Shown piece by piece: positions 7,717-17,467 of a stretch of 64,000 bases of DNA (its first letter is position 1; every line of letters begins with the position of its first letter). This DNA comes from Natronospirales bacterium (GTDB taxonomy: Bacteria > Pseudomonadota > Gammaproteobacteria > Natronospirales > REEB76): contig JAKAXB010000002.1 in the NCBI GenBank assembly GCA_021816765.1, positions 124,001 to 188,000 of the forward strand, given 5' to 3'. Both the position numbers and the translations under genes were made by a program. Below the pieces are notes generated by a model. That model saw nothing but the letters and a program-made list of their open reading frames with translations. It did not search any database and was not told the origin of the DNA.

Positions 7717-9759
7717 TCAGTCGGCGGTGAGCACCCGATTGCGGCCGCTGCGCTTGGCCTTGTAGAGCGCGATATCGGCCGCCTTGATGAGACGTTCGGC
7801 GGTGTCGCCGTGGTCCGGATAACTGGCCACGCCGGCTGAGATGGAGAGCGGGCCGAGCGGCTGGTCCGCATGGGCGAGCGCGGATGCCGCCACCGCGGCG
7901 CGTACCCGCTCAGCGCGTTCGCGGGCGATATCCACTCCGGCGCCCGGCATCAGCAGCACGAATTCTTCGCCGCCGTAACGGCAGGCGATGTCTTCAGCGC
8001 GCACCGCTTTGCGCAGTACCTCAGCCACCGAGCGCAGCACAGCGTCCCCGGCGTCGTGACCGTAGTCATCGTTGAAGCGCTTGAAGTGGTCAATATCGAG
8101 CAGGATGACGCTGGTCGGCTGTCCATGACGCTCGGCGCGGGCAAGTTCCCGTTGCAAGGTTTCCTCCAGGTAGCGGCGGTTGAACAGGCCGGTGAGCGGA
8201 TCACGGATGGACTGCTGGCGCAGCACCTCGCGCAGACGCAGGTTGCCGAGGGACAGGGCGAGCTGGTCTGCCACGGCAAAGGCGATATCACGCTGATCCA
8301 GCACCGCTTCGGGCCGCGCGGGATGCGCCGCGCGCAGGTGCAGCAAGCCGAGGGTTTCGTTCTGGCCGGTGAGCGGTACGCACAGGCTGACAGTCGGCGG
8401 GGGCTGCGGCAGGTGTGCGCAGGGCAGATCGCCCGGGTTTTCCACTGCGTAGGGGTGGCCGGCGCGCAGTGCGCGGCAGTCCTGCGGCGCGAATACGCTT
8501 TCCCCCTGGTGTTCTCCCCAGGCGGTCACTTCTTCCATGAGATTGCGGGAAGCGTTGATCAGGTAGAGCGCACCGTGAGTGCCGGGAAACAGCTCAGCAC
8601 AAAAACGTTCGGTGGCGTGATAAGCCTCATCGAGCGCAAGGCAGGTTTGCAGCGTCTCGGAAAAACCCGCAATGAGTTTGTCCTGGTGCTGGCGTTTTTG
8701 CAGCCGCTCCGCCATGCGGTTGAATGCCCGGGCGAGCTTGCCCAGTTCATCGTCGCGGTCGCCGGTCACGCGCCGGGTGTATTCGCCGCCGGCGATGGCG
8801 CCGGCGGCTTCGGTCATGTCGCGCAGCGTGCGCAGGACAATGCGCAGGAACAGCACGAGTACGCCGAGTGCCAGCGGTATCGCCAGCAGCGGGCCGCCCA
8901 AGCCGACAATTTCCGCCCCGGTGATGCTGCCGCGGTCGGCGGCCAGCAGGTTCGCAAGCTTGGTCTGCTCGCGGGTCAGGATGCGGTTGTTAAGCGCGCG
9001 TATCCGGTCCACGAGGGGTTCGCCGCTGCCGGGTGGCACCAGGGTGGTGATTGCATCGTCGGCACGACGCGCTTCTTTTGCAAGCTGACCGGCTTGTCTG
9101 AGGAGTATCGCCTCGATATTCGCGCCGGGGTGTGCCCGGTAACGGTTGAATTCTGTGTTCAGTCCCTGCCACGCGGCGCGGGTATCGTTTGGCAGGGGCA
9201 GCCGCAGCAAGCGGGCGAGGAGTTCGTGAGCGCCGTTGATATGGGTGCTCCATGCGCTGCGCGCCCCCTGCCGCCGGGCGCGGGTTGCGAGCAAGATTTC
9301 TTCGTAAACCTGCTGGGCATTCTCCGCCAGGCCCACGGGCGTCAACTGCCGCAGCCGGATACGCGGCTCCGCCACCTGTGTGAGCCATTGGTGGAACAGC
9401 GTGTCAATCTGATTGACTTCCCGGAGAGCGTCGGGAGTGCCAGCTTCCATCCGCCGCAGGCTGACGATGACGGCTGGAAAGCGATACAGAGCCGCATGAT
9501 AGGGTTGCAGAAACTGCGGCTCGCCGCTGAGAACGAATCCGCGCAGGCCGGTTTCCGCATCCAGCACCGTTTTCATGAGCAGCTCGCGTTGCTCCACCGA
9601 GGTGGTTGCTTGCAGGACTGCGCGGTTGGTGGCGAGATCGCCGTACAGCGTGTGTTCTACCAGCAGCGCCACCAGCACGGCGATGGCAAGCGGCAACGCG
9701 AGGAGCAGCGCGAGCTTCTGGCCGAGGGATAAATCGGAGGTGCGTAGCAGTCTGAGCAT
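7717..9759 (-). CDS. CHASE3-HAMP-GAF-GGDEF diguanylate cyclase
   Basis: A 680-residue membrane protein. Order of parts: transmembrane segment at about residues 14-36; periplasmic CHASE3 domain to about 285 (contains TVLDAETGLRGFVLSG); second transmembrane segment near 290-312; HAMP to about 365 (DDELGKLARAFNRMAERL); GAF-like domain to about 510; C-terminal GGDEF domain starting DPLTGLFNRRYLEETL. The active-site loop GGEEF is intact at 596-600, and a product-inhibition I-site RAED lies at 587-590, five residues before it. It should therefore make cyclic di-GMP and be feedback-controlled. The signal sensed by CHASE3 is unknown. It stands as a single gene. Confidence 0.95.
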   Translation of the reverse strand: MLRLLRTSDLSLGQKLALLLALPLAIAVLVALLVEHTLYGDLATNRAVLQATTSVEQRELLMKTVLDAETGLRGFVLSGEPQFLQPYHAALYRFPAVIVSLRRMEAGTPDALREVNQIDTLFHQWLTQVAEPRIRLRQLTPVGLAENAQQVYEEILLATRARRQGARSAWSTHINGAHELLARLLRLPLPNDTRAAWQGLNTEFNRYRAHPGANIEAILLRQAGQLAKEARRADDAITTLVPPGSGEPLVDRIRALNNRILTREQTKLANLLAADRGSITGAEIVGLGGPLLAIPLALGVLVLFLRIVLRTLRDMTEAAGAIAGGEYTRRVTGDRDDELGKLARAFNRMAERLQKRQHQDKLIAGFSETLQTCLALDEAYHATERFCAELFPGTHGALYLINASRNLMEEVTAWGEHQGESVFAPQDCRALRAGHPYAVENPGDLPCAHLPQPPPTVSLCVPLTGQNETLGLLHLRAAHPARPEAVLDQRDIAFAVADQLALSLGNLRLREVLRQQSIRDPLTGLFNRRYLEETLQRELARAERHGQPTSVILLDIDHFKRFNDDYGHDAGDAVLRSVAEVLRKAVRAEDIACRYGGEEFVLLMPGAGVDIARERAERVRAAVAASALAHADQPLGPLSISAGVASYPDHGDTAERLIKAADIALYKAKRSGRNRVLTAD

Positions 9760-9875
9760 TGTTGATTTTGTATATACTGAGAGTCACTGATACGCGAGTA
9801 TAGCCCGGGCCGTGAAAAATCCCAGGTCCGCGGAACTCCTGCCGCCCTGTCCCGGCGGTCACCCGCGATAATGCA

Positions 9876-11108
9876 ATGAAATTCTGGCGCGAGTTACACC
9901 CCACCACACTTCGGCTGTTGGCATCGCGCGCGGTGCGCAGCGTGGCCCAGGGGGCACTGGTGGCGGACTTGTCGCTGTATCTGCATGCCTTGCGCTGGAG
10001 CGGCTTGCAGATCGGCCTGACGCTGACCGCCGGCGGTCTTCTGGCGGCCGTATTTTCCCTACTCATCGGTATTGTCAGCGACCGCCTGCGACGCAAACCC
10101 TTCCTGCTGTACAACGAGGGGTTCACTGCCTTGTGCGGGCTCGCGCCGCTGGTGAGCGCCAACGTGGCGGTCCTCACGGCAGCCATCATCATCGGCGGCT
10201 TCGGCCGCGGCAGTAACGGTTCCGCCGGCCCGTTCGCGCCGGCCGAGCAAGCCTGGCTGGCGGAGGCGGTGCCTGCCCCGAAGCGTGGCTGGATATACAG
10301 CCTTAACACCGCCATGGGTTTCTTCGGCATGGCGCTGGGCGCGCTGTTGGCGGGTCTGCCGGCCCTGTGGGTGGATTCGCTCGGGCCGCGGCTGGCCTAC
10401 AGCCCGCTATTTGTCATCGTCATGCTCGGCAGCACGGTCAATCTGTGGCTGCTGTCCGGTGCGCATGAACAAAAAGACGTGGCCGGAAAACGCCGCCAGG
10501 CGGTGACCAAGAAGGATCACGTGCGGCGTTTCGAGAACCATATTCTGTGGCGGTTGTTCCAGCTCAACACGCTCAATGGTCTCTCCATCGGTCTCACCGG
10601 ACCGCTCATCGCCTACTGGTTCGCGCTCAAATTCCACATCGGTCCCGGCACCATCGCGCCCATGATGGCGGTCACCTTCGTGATCACAGGCGTCAGCGCA
10701 ATCTTCGCCGGCAGACTCACGGAGCGCCATGGCCTGGTGAGCTCGGTGATCTGGACGCGCGGCATCGGCGTGATATTGCTGGCGCTCCTGCCGCTGATGC
10801 CCTGGTTCTGGCTCGCGGCGGTGATTTACATGCTGCGGCTCGCGTCCAGCGGCGCTTCACTGGGAGCGCGCCAGGCACAGGTTGTGTCATTGATGCGCGA
10901 CCAGCGCCGCGGTCTTGCCGCCAGTGTCAACGCTGCTTCCTTCCAGGTTCCCCAATCCATCGGACCGGGCATCGCAGGCCCGTTGATTGGCGCCGGTCTG
11001 TTCGCCGCGCCGTTCTACGTGGCGGCCGCTCTGCAAGTGCTGTATGTGACCGGTTATGAGCGCGTCTTCCGCCGCTACGAGCATATCGCCGGCACGAAAA
11101 GAAAATGA
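9876..11108 (+). CDS. MFS transporter
   Basis: A 410-residue protein with about twelve hydrophobic segments. The cytoplasmic loop motif between helices 2 and 3 reads GIVSDRLRRKPFLL, which matches the major facilitator superfamily motif A. A second half-repeat shows FAGRLTERHGLVSS. The substrate cannot be told; the sequence resembles uncharacterised bacterial drug/metabolite exporters. It stands alone between the divergent GGDEF gene and the convergent DUF4382 gene, 23 bp from the latter. Confidence 0.88.
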   Translation: MKFWRELHPTTLRLLASRAVRSVAQGALVADLSLYLHALRWSGLQIGLTLTAGGLLAAVFSLLIGIVSDRLRRKPFLLYNEGFTALCGLAPLVSANVAVLTAAIIIGGFGRGSNGSAGPFAPAEQAWLAEAVPAPKRGWIYSLNTAMGFFGMALGALLAGLPALWVDSLGPRLAYSPLFVIVMLGSTVNLWLLSGAHEQKDVAGKRRQAVTKKDHVRRFENHILWRLFQLNTLNGLSIGLTGPLIAYWFALKFHIGPGTIAPMMAVTFVITGVSAIFAGRLTERHGLVSSVIWTRGIGVILLALLPLMPWFWLAAVIYMLRLASSGASLGARQAQVVSLMRDQRRGLAASVNAASFQVPQSIGPGIAGPLIGAGLFAAPFYVAAALQVLYVTGYERVFRRYEHIAGTKRK

Positions 11109-11131
11109 TTTACGCGGGCGCAGGTGCCGGC

Positions 11132-12043
11132 CTAATGCAGGTTGACAAGTATGGTCTGGCCGGCAACCGCGGGTGCAGCACCGACTGAGGTGAAGCTGAT
11201 GGTGTTGGCAACCGCCGGGTTGTCCTGCGCTGCCTCGCAGGTGAAGGCCAGGGTATAGGTGCCGGCCGGTAGGAACGCAGCGGTGAAATCATAGTTGCCG
11301 GTGGTGTTATTCAGTGTTACCGCCGATTCCGTCACCGGCTGGGTAGCCGGCGGGGCGGAGTTGTTGAGATCAACGGGATTGGCATTGGCACCCGCAAACA
11401 CATACACCGCCGGGGTGCAACCGCGGGTGATCAGCGGTGGCGAAACCGTGCCGATGATATTGCCGGAGGCGGTGGCGCCAACCATGCGCCCCTCGGGTTG
11501 CAGTTCATAGGCGGTGGAGCCGGGGGCGGGTGGCAGCACGGATTTACGCGCATCAAACTCGATTACTTCGCTGCTATTGCTGCCGGCGCTGATGACGAAG
11601 GGCGTATTGATATTCAGGGAAGTGAGCATGGAACATGGCAAACCGCAGGTGAGAGTATTAGGCGGTATGTAAGGTATCAGGGCATGTTGGCTGCCATCAT
11701 CCAGGACGATGTAGGAATCCGTACCGCTGCCGTCGGCGCTGATAGTGAGCAGCAAACCCCGGTATTGACCGGCCGGCAGGCTCCAGTCGGTGATAAGCGG
11801 CGTGCTGAGGCCCTGCTGCACCTGCAGCAAGTCAATCTGCTGGGGCTGCGGGAAGTTGTAGACGATGGGGTTGCCGGTCACGGGCACGGCCTCGACGGCA
11901 GTGATTTCCACCACCACACTGGTGGCGCCATCCACGGGCGCGTCGGTAATGGAAAGCCCAAGCGAGCCGTTGCCGCTGCCGCCGCAGCCGGCGAGCACGG
12001 CGATGACCGGCAGGATCAGGAGTTTGAGCACATGCCTTGTCAT
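11132..12043 (-). CDS. DUF4382-domain lipoprotein (copy 1)
   Basis: A 303-residue exported lipoprotein. The start at 12043 gives the signal peptide MTRHVLKLLILPVIAVLAGC with the lipid-modified Cys at 20, followed by a Gly/Ser linker. The next block, LGLSITDAPVDGATSVVVEI, is the opening of the DUF4382 domain, a beta-rich extracytoplasmic domain of unknown role. A C-terminal beta-sandwich-like part (GIVS-type repeat, YDFTAAFLPAGTYTLAFTCE) resembles carboxypeptidase-regulatory-like folds. It is a tandem paralogue of the gene at 12143-13018, with the same domain order and a near-identical ending. Confidence 0.85.
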   Translation of the reverse strand: MTRHVLKLLILPVIAVLAGCGGSGNGSLGLSITDAPVDGATSVVVEITAVEAVPVTGNPIVYNFPQPQQIDLLQVQQGLSTPLITDWSLPAGQYRGLLLTISADGSGTDSYIVLDDGSQHALIPYIPPNTLTCGLPCSMLTSLNINTPFVISAGSNSSEVIEFDARKSVLPPAPGSTAYELQPEGRMVGATASGNIIGTVSPPLITRGCTPAVYVFAGANANPVDLNNSAPPATQPVTESAVTLNNTTGNYDFTAAFLPAGTYTLAFTCEAAQDNPAVANTISFTSVGAAPAVAGQTILVNLH

Positions 12044-12142
12044 AGCACACACCTCCACGATCAGGGCGGTCCCGCGGCTCACCCGGTGTTTCCATTTTAA
12101 CGCGCTACGCGGAAGACAGGTTACTGTGGGAATTGGCAGACC

Positions 12143-13018
12143 TCAATTCAGGTTGACAAAAGAGGTTTGACCCGCTGCCACCGTGGTGGTCAGGACGGAG
12201 GTAAAACTGATGTTGTCGGTTTGGGTCGGGTTATCCTGGGCCGCCTGACAGGTGAAGGCCACGGTGTACAAACCTGGCGGCAGCCAGCCTACGGTGAAAT
12301 TGTATTGCGCGGTGGTGCTGTTAATGCCCACCAGGGCGCTGCTGATGGGTTGTACCGTGCCCGGGGGTGCGTTGATATTCACATCCGTAGGCGTCACCTT
12401 GCCGCTGTACACATACACGGCACCCGAACAGCCGGAAGTGACCAGCGTGTTTGCCACCGAACCCGAGATGCTGCCCGCTTCGGCATTGCTCACGACGCGC
12501 AGTGATGGTTGCAAAATATACTGCCCCGGATTGGTGGGGTCCGGAATGATGGATTTGCGCAGATCCAGGTCAATGGTGTAATTGGCCGTGCCGTTCTGGG
12601 TAAGGTAGAAATTCACCGGCAGCGTGAAGGCGGTAGGGGCGCCGCTGGGTATGACCAGCGGGTAGGTGTTGCCGCCTATAAACGTGATGTTTGAATCTGT
12701 TGTTCCCGGCGCTGCGGCGAAGTGCAGGGTAATGGAGCTGTAGTGGCCGGCTGACACATCGGCGCCCAGCAGGAATTGCGACAGCCCGCCCTGGAGCTGG
12801 TAAAAATTAAGCGTAGTTGCGGGGGCCTGGAAATATGAGGTTCCGGCATCGCCTGTAATATCTATTTCCGTCAGGGAAATATTGACGCTGCTCGCCGCGT
12901 CTATGGGTGCATCGGCCAGATAAATATTGACGCTCGAGGTACTGCCGCCGCCACCGCAACTGGTGAGCAACAGCAACGCGCACAGCGCTGCGGCGCATTG
13001 GGCAATCAGTCTGAGCAT
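12143..13018 (-). CDS. DUF4382-domain lipoprotein (copy 2)
   Basis: A 291-residue paralogue of the downstream gene. The start at 13018 gives MLRLIAQCAAALCALLLLTS then the lipobox Cys and a Gly-rich linker. The DUF4382 block NIYLADAPIDAASSVNISLT is followed by a beta-sandwich ending in YNFTVGWLPPGLYTVAFTCQ, which aligns with YDFTAAFLPAGTYTLAFTCE in copy 1. The ~100-bp spacing and shared strand suggest a two-gene unit arising by duplication. Function is unknown; surface or periplasmic localisation is inferred from the signal. Confidence 0.85.
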   Translation of the reverse strand: MLRLIAQCAAALCALLLLTSCGGGGSTSSVNIYLADAPIDAASSVNISLTEIDITGDAGTSYFQAPATTLNFYQLQGGLSQFLLGADVSAGHYSSITLHFAAAPGTTDSNITFIGGNTYPLVIPSGAPTAFTLPVNFYLTQNGTANYTIDLDLRKSIIPDPTNPGQYILQPSLRVVSNAEAGSISGSVANTLVTSGCSGAVYVYSGKVTPTDVNINAPPGTVQPISSALVGINSTTAQYNFTVGWLPPGLYTVAFTCQAAQDNPTQTDNISFTSVLTTTVAAGQTSFVNLN

Positions 13019-13383
13019 GGGTACTCCGGGTCGAGGGTGAGGCATAGCGGCCGGGGAAATGACTCTGTATAGCCAGGCAAGTTTACCGCGTCAGGCCTGC
13101 GACTCCTAGAGGAATGGTGCGCGGGCGTGGCAGATGACACAAAAAAAGAGGGGCCTCTCGTCAAAGGGGGAAAACGAGAGGCCCCGGACTCCCCCACGTT
13201 GCGTGAGGGCGTCATAACCGTGGATTTTCATCGAAGGCTCAAAGCCAGTCTCCAGAATCCGGTCCGGATACCACATAATTATAGTCAAAAACCGGCGGGC
13301 ATATCGGTTGCATGGCCCGTATTGGGAGACGGCTGTTTACGCGCCTCCCCCGGATTGCACCCGCCGCCCGCTCGCTTCGCGAC
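13019..13383. other. 365-base gap between the DUF4382 gene and hutH
   Basis: No convincing gene. It contains the hutHI terminator (13141-13185) and probably the promoter of the DUF4382 pair near its left end. Short open frames here lack support. Confidence 0.6.
13141..13185 (-). terminator. Intrinsic terminator of the hutIH operon
   Basis: GGGGCCTCTCGT (13150-13161) and ACGAGAGGCCCC (13174-13185) form a perfect 12-bp stem. Read on the minus strand it is followed by a run of T (complement of the A-tract at 13141-13147). It lies about 200 bp beyond the hutH stop, so the mRNA has a long 3' end. Confidence 0.85.
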
Positions 13384-14907
13384 TTATAACAAAGCTGCGG
13401 TATCGGCAGCCAGGCAGGCGGCCAGGGCACCGGCAGCGAGTTCCCGGGCAGTCCGCTTGATGTCTGCGTCCAGACGCCGGTCGCCGATGTGGGGTGCGGC
13501 GTGTTTGCGCAGCAGGGCATGGATGGCTTCCAGTTCCACGGTGGTCTTGAGCGGGCGCTGGGTGTCGATGGCGGCAGCGGCGGCCAGCGCCTCCACGGCC
13601 AGGATGTGGTGCACATTGTCAAGGATGGTGAGCAACTTGAGCCCCGCCCAGGGGGCCATGCTCACGTGATCTTCCTGACCTGCGGAGGTGGGGATGGTAT
13701 CGGCGGAGGCGGGGTGCGCCAGAGTCTTGTTTTCCGAGGCCAGCGCCGCAGCGGTCACATGCGCGATCATGAAGCCTGATTCCACGCCGGGCTCCCTGGC
13801 CAGAAACATTTCCAGCCGCGGATTGGTTCTTTTGAGCAGCAGATCGGTGCGCCGTTCGGAAATGTTGCCGAGTTCAGTGGCGGCGATGGCCATAAAGTCC
13901 GCCACAAAAGCCAGCGGCTCCGCGTGGAAGTTGCCGCCCGAAAGCACGTCCTCTCCGAAAATCAGCGGGTTATCGGACACGCTGTTGCATTCGCGGCCCA
14001 GCACCTCCGCCGCGTGCGCCAGCGTGTCCCACACGGCGCCATACACCTGCGGCATGCAGCGCAGTGCATAGGGGTCCTGTACCCGGTCGCAGCCTTGGTG
14101 GGATTGCCATATCTCGCTGCCGGTCAGCAGGCTGCGGAACAGTTCCGCCACCCGGATCTGTCCCGGCAGATTGCGTACCGTGTGAATGCGTGCGTCAAAC
14201 GGGCTGTAGCTGCCGGCCAGAGATTCCACCGTCAACGCGCCGATGACGATGGATGACAGCAATGCAGTGCGTGCTTGCAGCAGACCCTCAATGGCGAGAG
14301 CCGCGCTTACCTGGGTGCCGTTGAGCAGCGCCAGTCCTTCCTTGGCCTCGAGCCGCACCGGCTTTACACCGGCAGCCGTGAGTACCTCCTCGCCTTGCAG
14401 CAGCTTGCCGCCGTGCAGGGCTTCCCCCTCACCGATCAACGCCAAGGCGAGGTGCGCCAGGGGTGCGAGATCGCCGGAGGCGCCCACGGAACCCTTGGCG
14501 GGAATCACCGGCAGTACATCATGGTTGAGCAGCGTGAGCAGCGTTTCCACCACCAGCGGACGGATGCCGGAATTGCCGATGGCCAGGCTATTGGTCTTGA
14601 GCAGCATGATGCGGCGAGTGATGGCTGCCGGCAGCGCTTCGCCCACGCCGCAGGCATGGCTGCGCACCAGGTTATATTGCAACTGGATGAGTTGGTCGCG
14701 GGGGATGTGCTGGCGGGCGAGGGCGCCGAAGCCGGTATTGATGCCGTAGCACACCCGCTGCGTGTCAATGACACGGCGCACCGTATCCACACTCGCCTGC
14801 ATCTTGCGGCGCGCACTGTCGGCAAGTTGCACCTGCGGGTGCGCGGTCTCGAATTCGGCCAGCGCCTTGAGGGTGAGGTCAACGCCGGTGAGGCTCAAGC
14901 GGGTCAT
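13384..14907 (-). CDS. hutH: Histidine ammonia-lyase
   Basis: A 507-residue enzyme that deaminates histidine to urocanate, the first step of the hut pathway. The autocatalytic MIO cofactor triad Ala143-Ser144-Gly145 lies in KGSVGASGDLAPLAHLAL. The segment CYGINTGFGALA near residue 53, which carries the catalytic Tyr, is intact. QEDHVSMAPWAG near the C-terminus is also typical. Its ATG overlaps the hutI stop by 4 bp, so the two are translated as a coupled pair. An intrinsic terminator lies about 200 bp downstream. Confidence 0.97.
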   Translation of the reverse strand: MTRLSLTGVDLTLKALAEFETAHPQVQLADSARRKMQASVDTVRRVIDTQRVCYGINTGFGALARQHIPRDQLIQLQYNLVRSHACGVGEALPAAITRRIMLLKTNSLAIGNSGIRPLVVETLLTLLNHDVLPVIPAKGSVGASGDLAPLAHLALALIGEGEALHGGKLLQGEEVLTAAGVKPVRLEAKEGLALLNGTQVSAALAIEGLLQARTALLSSIVIGALTVESLAGSYSPFDARIHTVRNLPGQIRVAELFRSLLTGSEIWQSHQGCDRVQDPYALRCMPQVYGAVWDTLAHAAEVLGRECNSVSDNPLIFGEDVLSGGNFHAEPLAFVADFMAIAATELGNISERRTDLLLKRTNPRLEMFLAREPGVESGFMIAHVTAAALASENKTLAHPASADTIPTSAGQEDHVSMAPWAGLKLLTILDNVHHILAVEALAAAAAIDTQRPLKTTVELEAIHALLRKHAAPHIGDRRLDADIKRTARELAAGALAACLAADTAALL

Positions 14908-16088
14908 GTTTTTTTCCCCTTGAAAAATACAGCGGCGGGCTTCAAACCGCCCATCTGGTACAGCAGAAACTCCGGTGCCGGTACACCCCAGACAGTGAAA
15001 TCCGCATGCCGGCCCGGCGCGAGGCTGCCTATTTTATCCGCCCGCCCCAGGGCGGCGGCGGCGTTACGCGTCACGCCCAGCAGAATTTCCGCTGCTGTGA
15101 GGCCGAAGGTGATGGCGCCCATGTGCATCACGGTCAGCAGGCTCACTATCGGCGAGGAACCGGGATTCAGGTCCGTGGCCACCGCCATGGGCACTTGATG
15201 GCGGCGGAACCATTCCACCGGCGGCTTGCGGGTTTCCCTCAGGAAATAAAACGCCCCCGGTAGCAGTACCGCCACGGTTCCGGCCCGATGCATGGCCAGG
15301 ACATCCTCTTCACTCGCATGTTCCAGATGATCGCAGGAGAGGGCGCCATGCGCCGCCGCCGCGATGGTGGCGCCGATATTGGAAAGCTGGTCGGTATGCG
15401 CGCGTGCATTCAGGCCGGCTTTTTTCGCCTGCATGAACAGCCGGCGCAGGTCCTCCACGTCAAAGGCGATATTTTCCGCGAAAATATCCACGCTTTCCGC
15501 CAGCTTTTCATTTACCACCACCGGTAGCATCTTTTCGATAACCTCGGCGAGATAATCCCCGCGATTGCTCCCCCGTGGTATGGCATGGGCACCCAGGAAT
15601 GTCGCCACGATGTCCATGTCAATGTGGCGGCGCAGCTGACGGATGGCGCGTAACATCTTGAGCTCGTTTTCCATATCGAGACCGTAACCACTTTTTATTT
15701 CCACCGTGGTGACGCCTTCGCCGCGCAAGGTTTTGAGACGCGGCAGGGTTTCCTCCACCAGTTGCTGCTCGCTGGCGATGCGTACCGCCTGTACGGTGGT
15801 ATGGATACCGCCGCCGGTATGGGCGATCTGCTCATAGGTCATGCCTCTGAGCCTCAGGTTGTGCTCCGCCATGCGATTGCCGGCATACAGCGCATGCGTG
15901 TGACAGTCCACGAAACCCGGCAGCACGATGCGCCCCGCGGCATCAAAGGTTTCTTTTGCGGGGGTATTCGCCGGCACACCGAGGGCGGCGATGCGGCCTT
16001 CGCTCACTGCCAGGGTGCGCACCGGCGCTTCGCCGGCGTCCTGCACCATGGGGAACAGGCGGGCATTCTTGAGCAGCAGATCGTACAC
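14904..16088 (-). CDS. hutI: Imidazolonepropionase
   Basis: A 394-residue amidohydrolase that opens 4-imidazolone-5-propionate to N-formimidoyl-glutamate, the third hut step. The metal-binding start motif is GFVDCHTHALYAGNR. The family segments FLGAHAIPRG, DHLEHASEEDV and ATDLNPGSSP follow. The gene heads the hutI-hutH pair and is divergent from hutF across only 45 bp, so the two units must share a promoter/operator region. Confidence 0.97.
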   Translation of the reverse strand: MYDLLLKNARLFPMVQDAGEAPVRTLAVSEGRIAALGVPANTPAKETFDAAGRIVLPGFVDCHTHALYAGNRMAEHNLRLRGMTYEQIAHTGGGIHTTVQAVRIASEQQLVEETLPRLKTLRGEGVTTVEIKSGYGLDMENELKMLRAIRQLRRHIDMDIVATFLGAHAIPRGSNRGDYLAEVIEKMLPVVVNEKLAESVDIFAENIAFDVEDLRRLFMQAKKAGLNARAHTDQLSNIGATIAAAAHGALSCDHLEHASEEDVLAMHRAGTVAVLLPGAFYFLRETRKPPVEWFRRHQVPMAVATDLNPGSSPIVSLLTVMHMGAITFGLTAAEILLGVTRNAAAALGRADKIGSLAPGRHADFTVWGVPAPEFLLYQMGGLKPAAVFFKGKKT

Positions 16089-16133
16089 GGGCTCTCCCTA
16101 TGCGGTGGGGCGTGAATTTGAGAGCATAAGGGT

Positions 16134-17465
16134 ATGCATACACGCCTCACTTTTAAATACGTGCTGACGCCGGACGGCCTGCGCCATAATCAGACGCTGG
16201 TTGTCGGTGCCGGCGGCCTGATTGAGACGCTGGAACCGGGCGGCGGCGAGGTGGACGGTTTTTTCGCCATCCCCGGCATGCCCAATGCCCACAGCCATGC
16301 TTTCCAGCGGGCCTTGTCCGGTTTTGGCGAACAGCCGCGCGGCGAGGATTCCTTCTGGAGCTGGCGCGAAGCCATGTACCGGCTTGCCAACCGCCTGACG
16401 CCGGAAGACATGTTCATCATCGCCCGCAAGGCATTCCTGGAAATGTTGCGCAGCGGGTTCACCAGCGTCGCTGAGTTTCATTATGTGCATCATATGCCAG
16501 ACGGCCGCCCCGGTCCGCAAATGGGGCAGGCGGTCATCGAGGCGGCGCGGGCGGCGGGTATCCATCTGCTGCTGCTGCCGGTGTTCTACCAGACAGGCGG
16601 TTTCAATGTGCCTGCCCGCGACGAGCAGCGGCGCTTTGTGCATCACAGTGTGGAAGATTACTGCGGCTTGCTGCAGGAACTGCATGGTGCAAGACTTGGT
16701 ATCGCACCGCATTCGTTGCGTGCGGTATCGCTGCAGGTGTTGTTGCAGCTGATAAAAAACGTCGAGAGTCCGTCTCGCGGCGCATGGCCCATTCATATAC
16801 ACGTGAGTGAACAGCGGCGCGAGGTGGAGGAGTGTCGGGCGGCATTCGGCACCACACCCATTGATCTGCTGGCGCGCAGCGTGGAGCTGGATCACCGCTG
16901 GAGCCTGGTACATGCCACCCACGCCACCCAGGCTGAGCGGCGCACGATTATCAACCGCGATGCCACGGTGGTGCTGTGTCCCGTCACGGAAGCCTACCTC
17001 GGCGATGGTTTGTTTGCGGCGGATGAATTCACGCGCCAGGGTGGTCGTTTTGCCATCGGCTCGGACAGCAATTGCCGTATTGATGCGGTGGAGGAACTGC
17101 GCTGGCTGGAGTACGGGCAGCGCCTGCGCAGCCAGCAACGCGCGCGTCTTGCCGGTCCGCGGGGTCTCGGCGCAACGCTCTGGCAGCAGGCCTGCACCGG
17201 CGGTGCGGCGGCCTTGGCTGAACCGGTGGGCGCCATTGCGCCAGGTCACCGAGCCGATCTCGTGGTGCTGGATCAGCATGCCCCGCCCTGGCTCGGTCAT
17301 GACGTGGACACGCTCCTGGATGCTTTCATTATCGGCGGCAGCCGGCATGATATCGCGCAGGTGTATGTCGGTGGCAGATGCATGGTGGATCACGGCGTGG
17401 CAAAAGATGCAGATACGAGCGCCCGCGAATTTGCACGCGTCGTCATGCACCTCACCAGGCGATAG
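16134..17465 (+). CDS. hutF: Formimidoylglutamate deiminase
   Basis: A 443-residue amidohydrolase that removes ammonia from N-formimidoyl-L-glutamate to give N-formyl-L-glutamate. Its presence together with HutG marks the five-step route rather than the HutG-formimidoylglutamase route. Motifs: GMPNAHSHAFQRALSGFGEQ, IHIHVSEQRREVEECRAAFG, VHATHATQAE and GSDSNCRIDAVEELRWLEYG. The ATG lies inside the 10-bp palindrome GTATGCATAC. The next gene, hutG, starts 3 bp after its stop. Confidence 0.96.
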   Translation: MHTRLTFKYVLTPDGLRHNQTLVVGAGGLIETLEPGGGEVDGFFAIPGMPNAHSHAFQRALSGFGEQPRGEDSFWSWREAMYRLANRLTPEDMFIIARKAFLEMLRSGFTSVAEFHYVHHMPDGRPGPQMGQAVIEAARAAGIHLLLLPVFYQTGGFNVPARDEQRRFVHHSVEDYCGLLQELHGARLGIAPHSLRAVSLQVLLQLIKNVESPSRGAWPIHIHVSEQRREVEECRAAFGTTPIDLLARSVELDHRWSLVHATHATQAERRTIINRDATVVLCPVTEAYLGDGLFAADEFTRQGGRFAIGSDSNCRIDAVEELRWLEYGQRLRSQQRARLAGPRGLGATLWQQACTGGAAALAEPVGAIAPGHRADLVVLDQHAPPWLGHDVDTLLDAFIIGGSRHDIAQVYVGGRCMVDHGVAKDADTSAREFARVVMHLTRR

Positions 17466-17467
17466 CC

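Noticed and set aside
7870-9732. Long plus-strand open frame opposite the diguanylate cyclase
   Set aside because: The minus-strand frame has intact GGEEF, HAMP and CHASE3 features. The opposite frame shows none.
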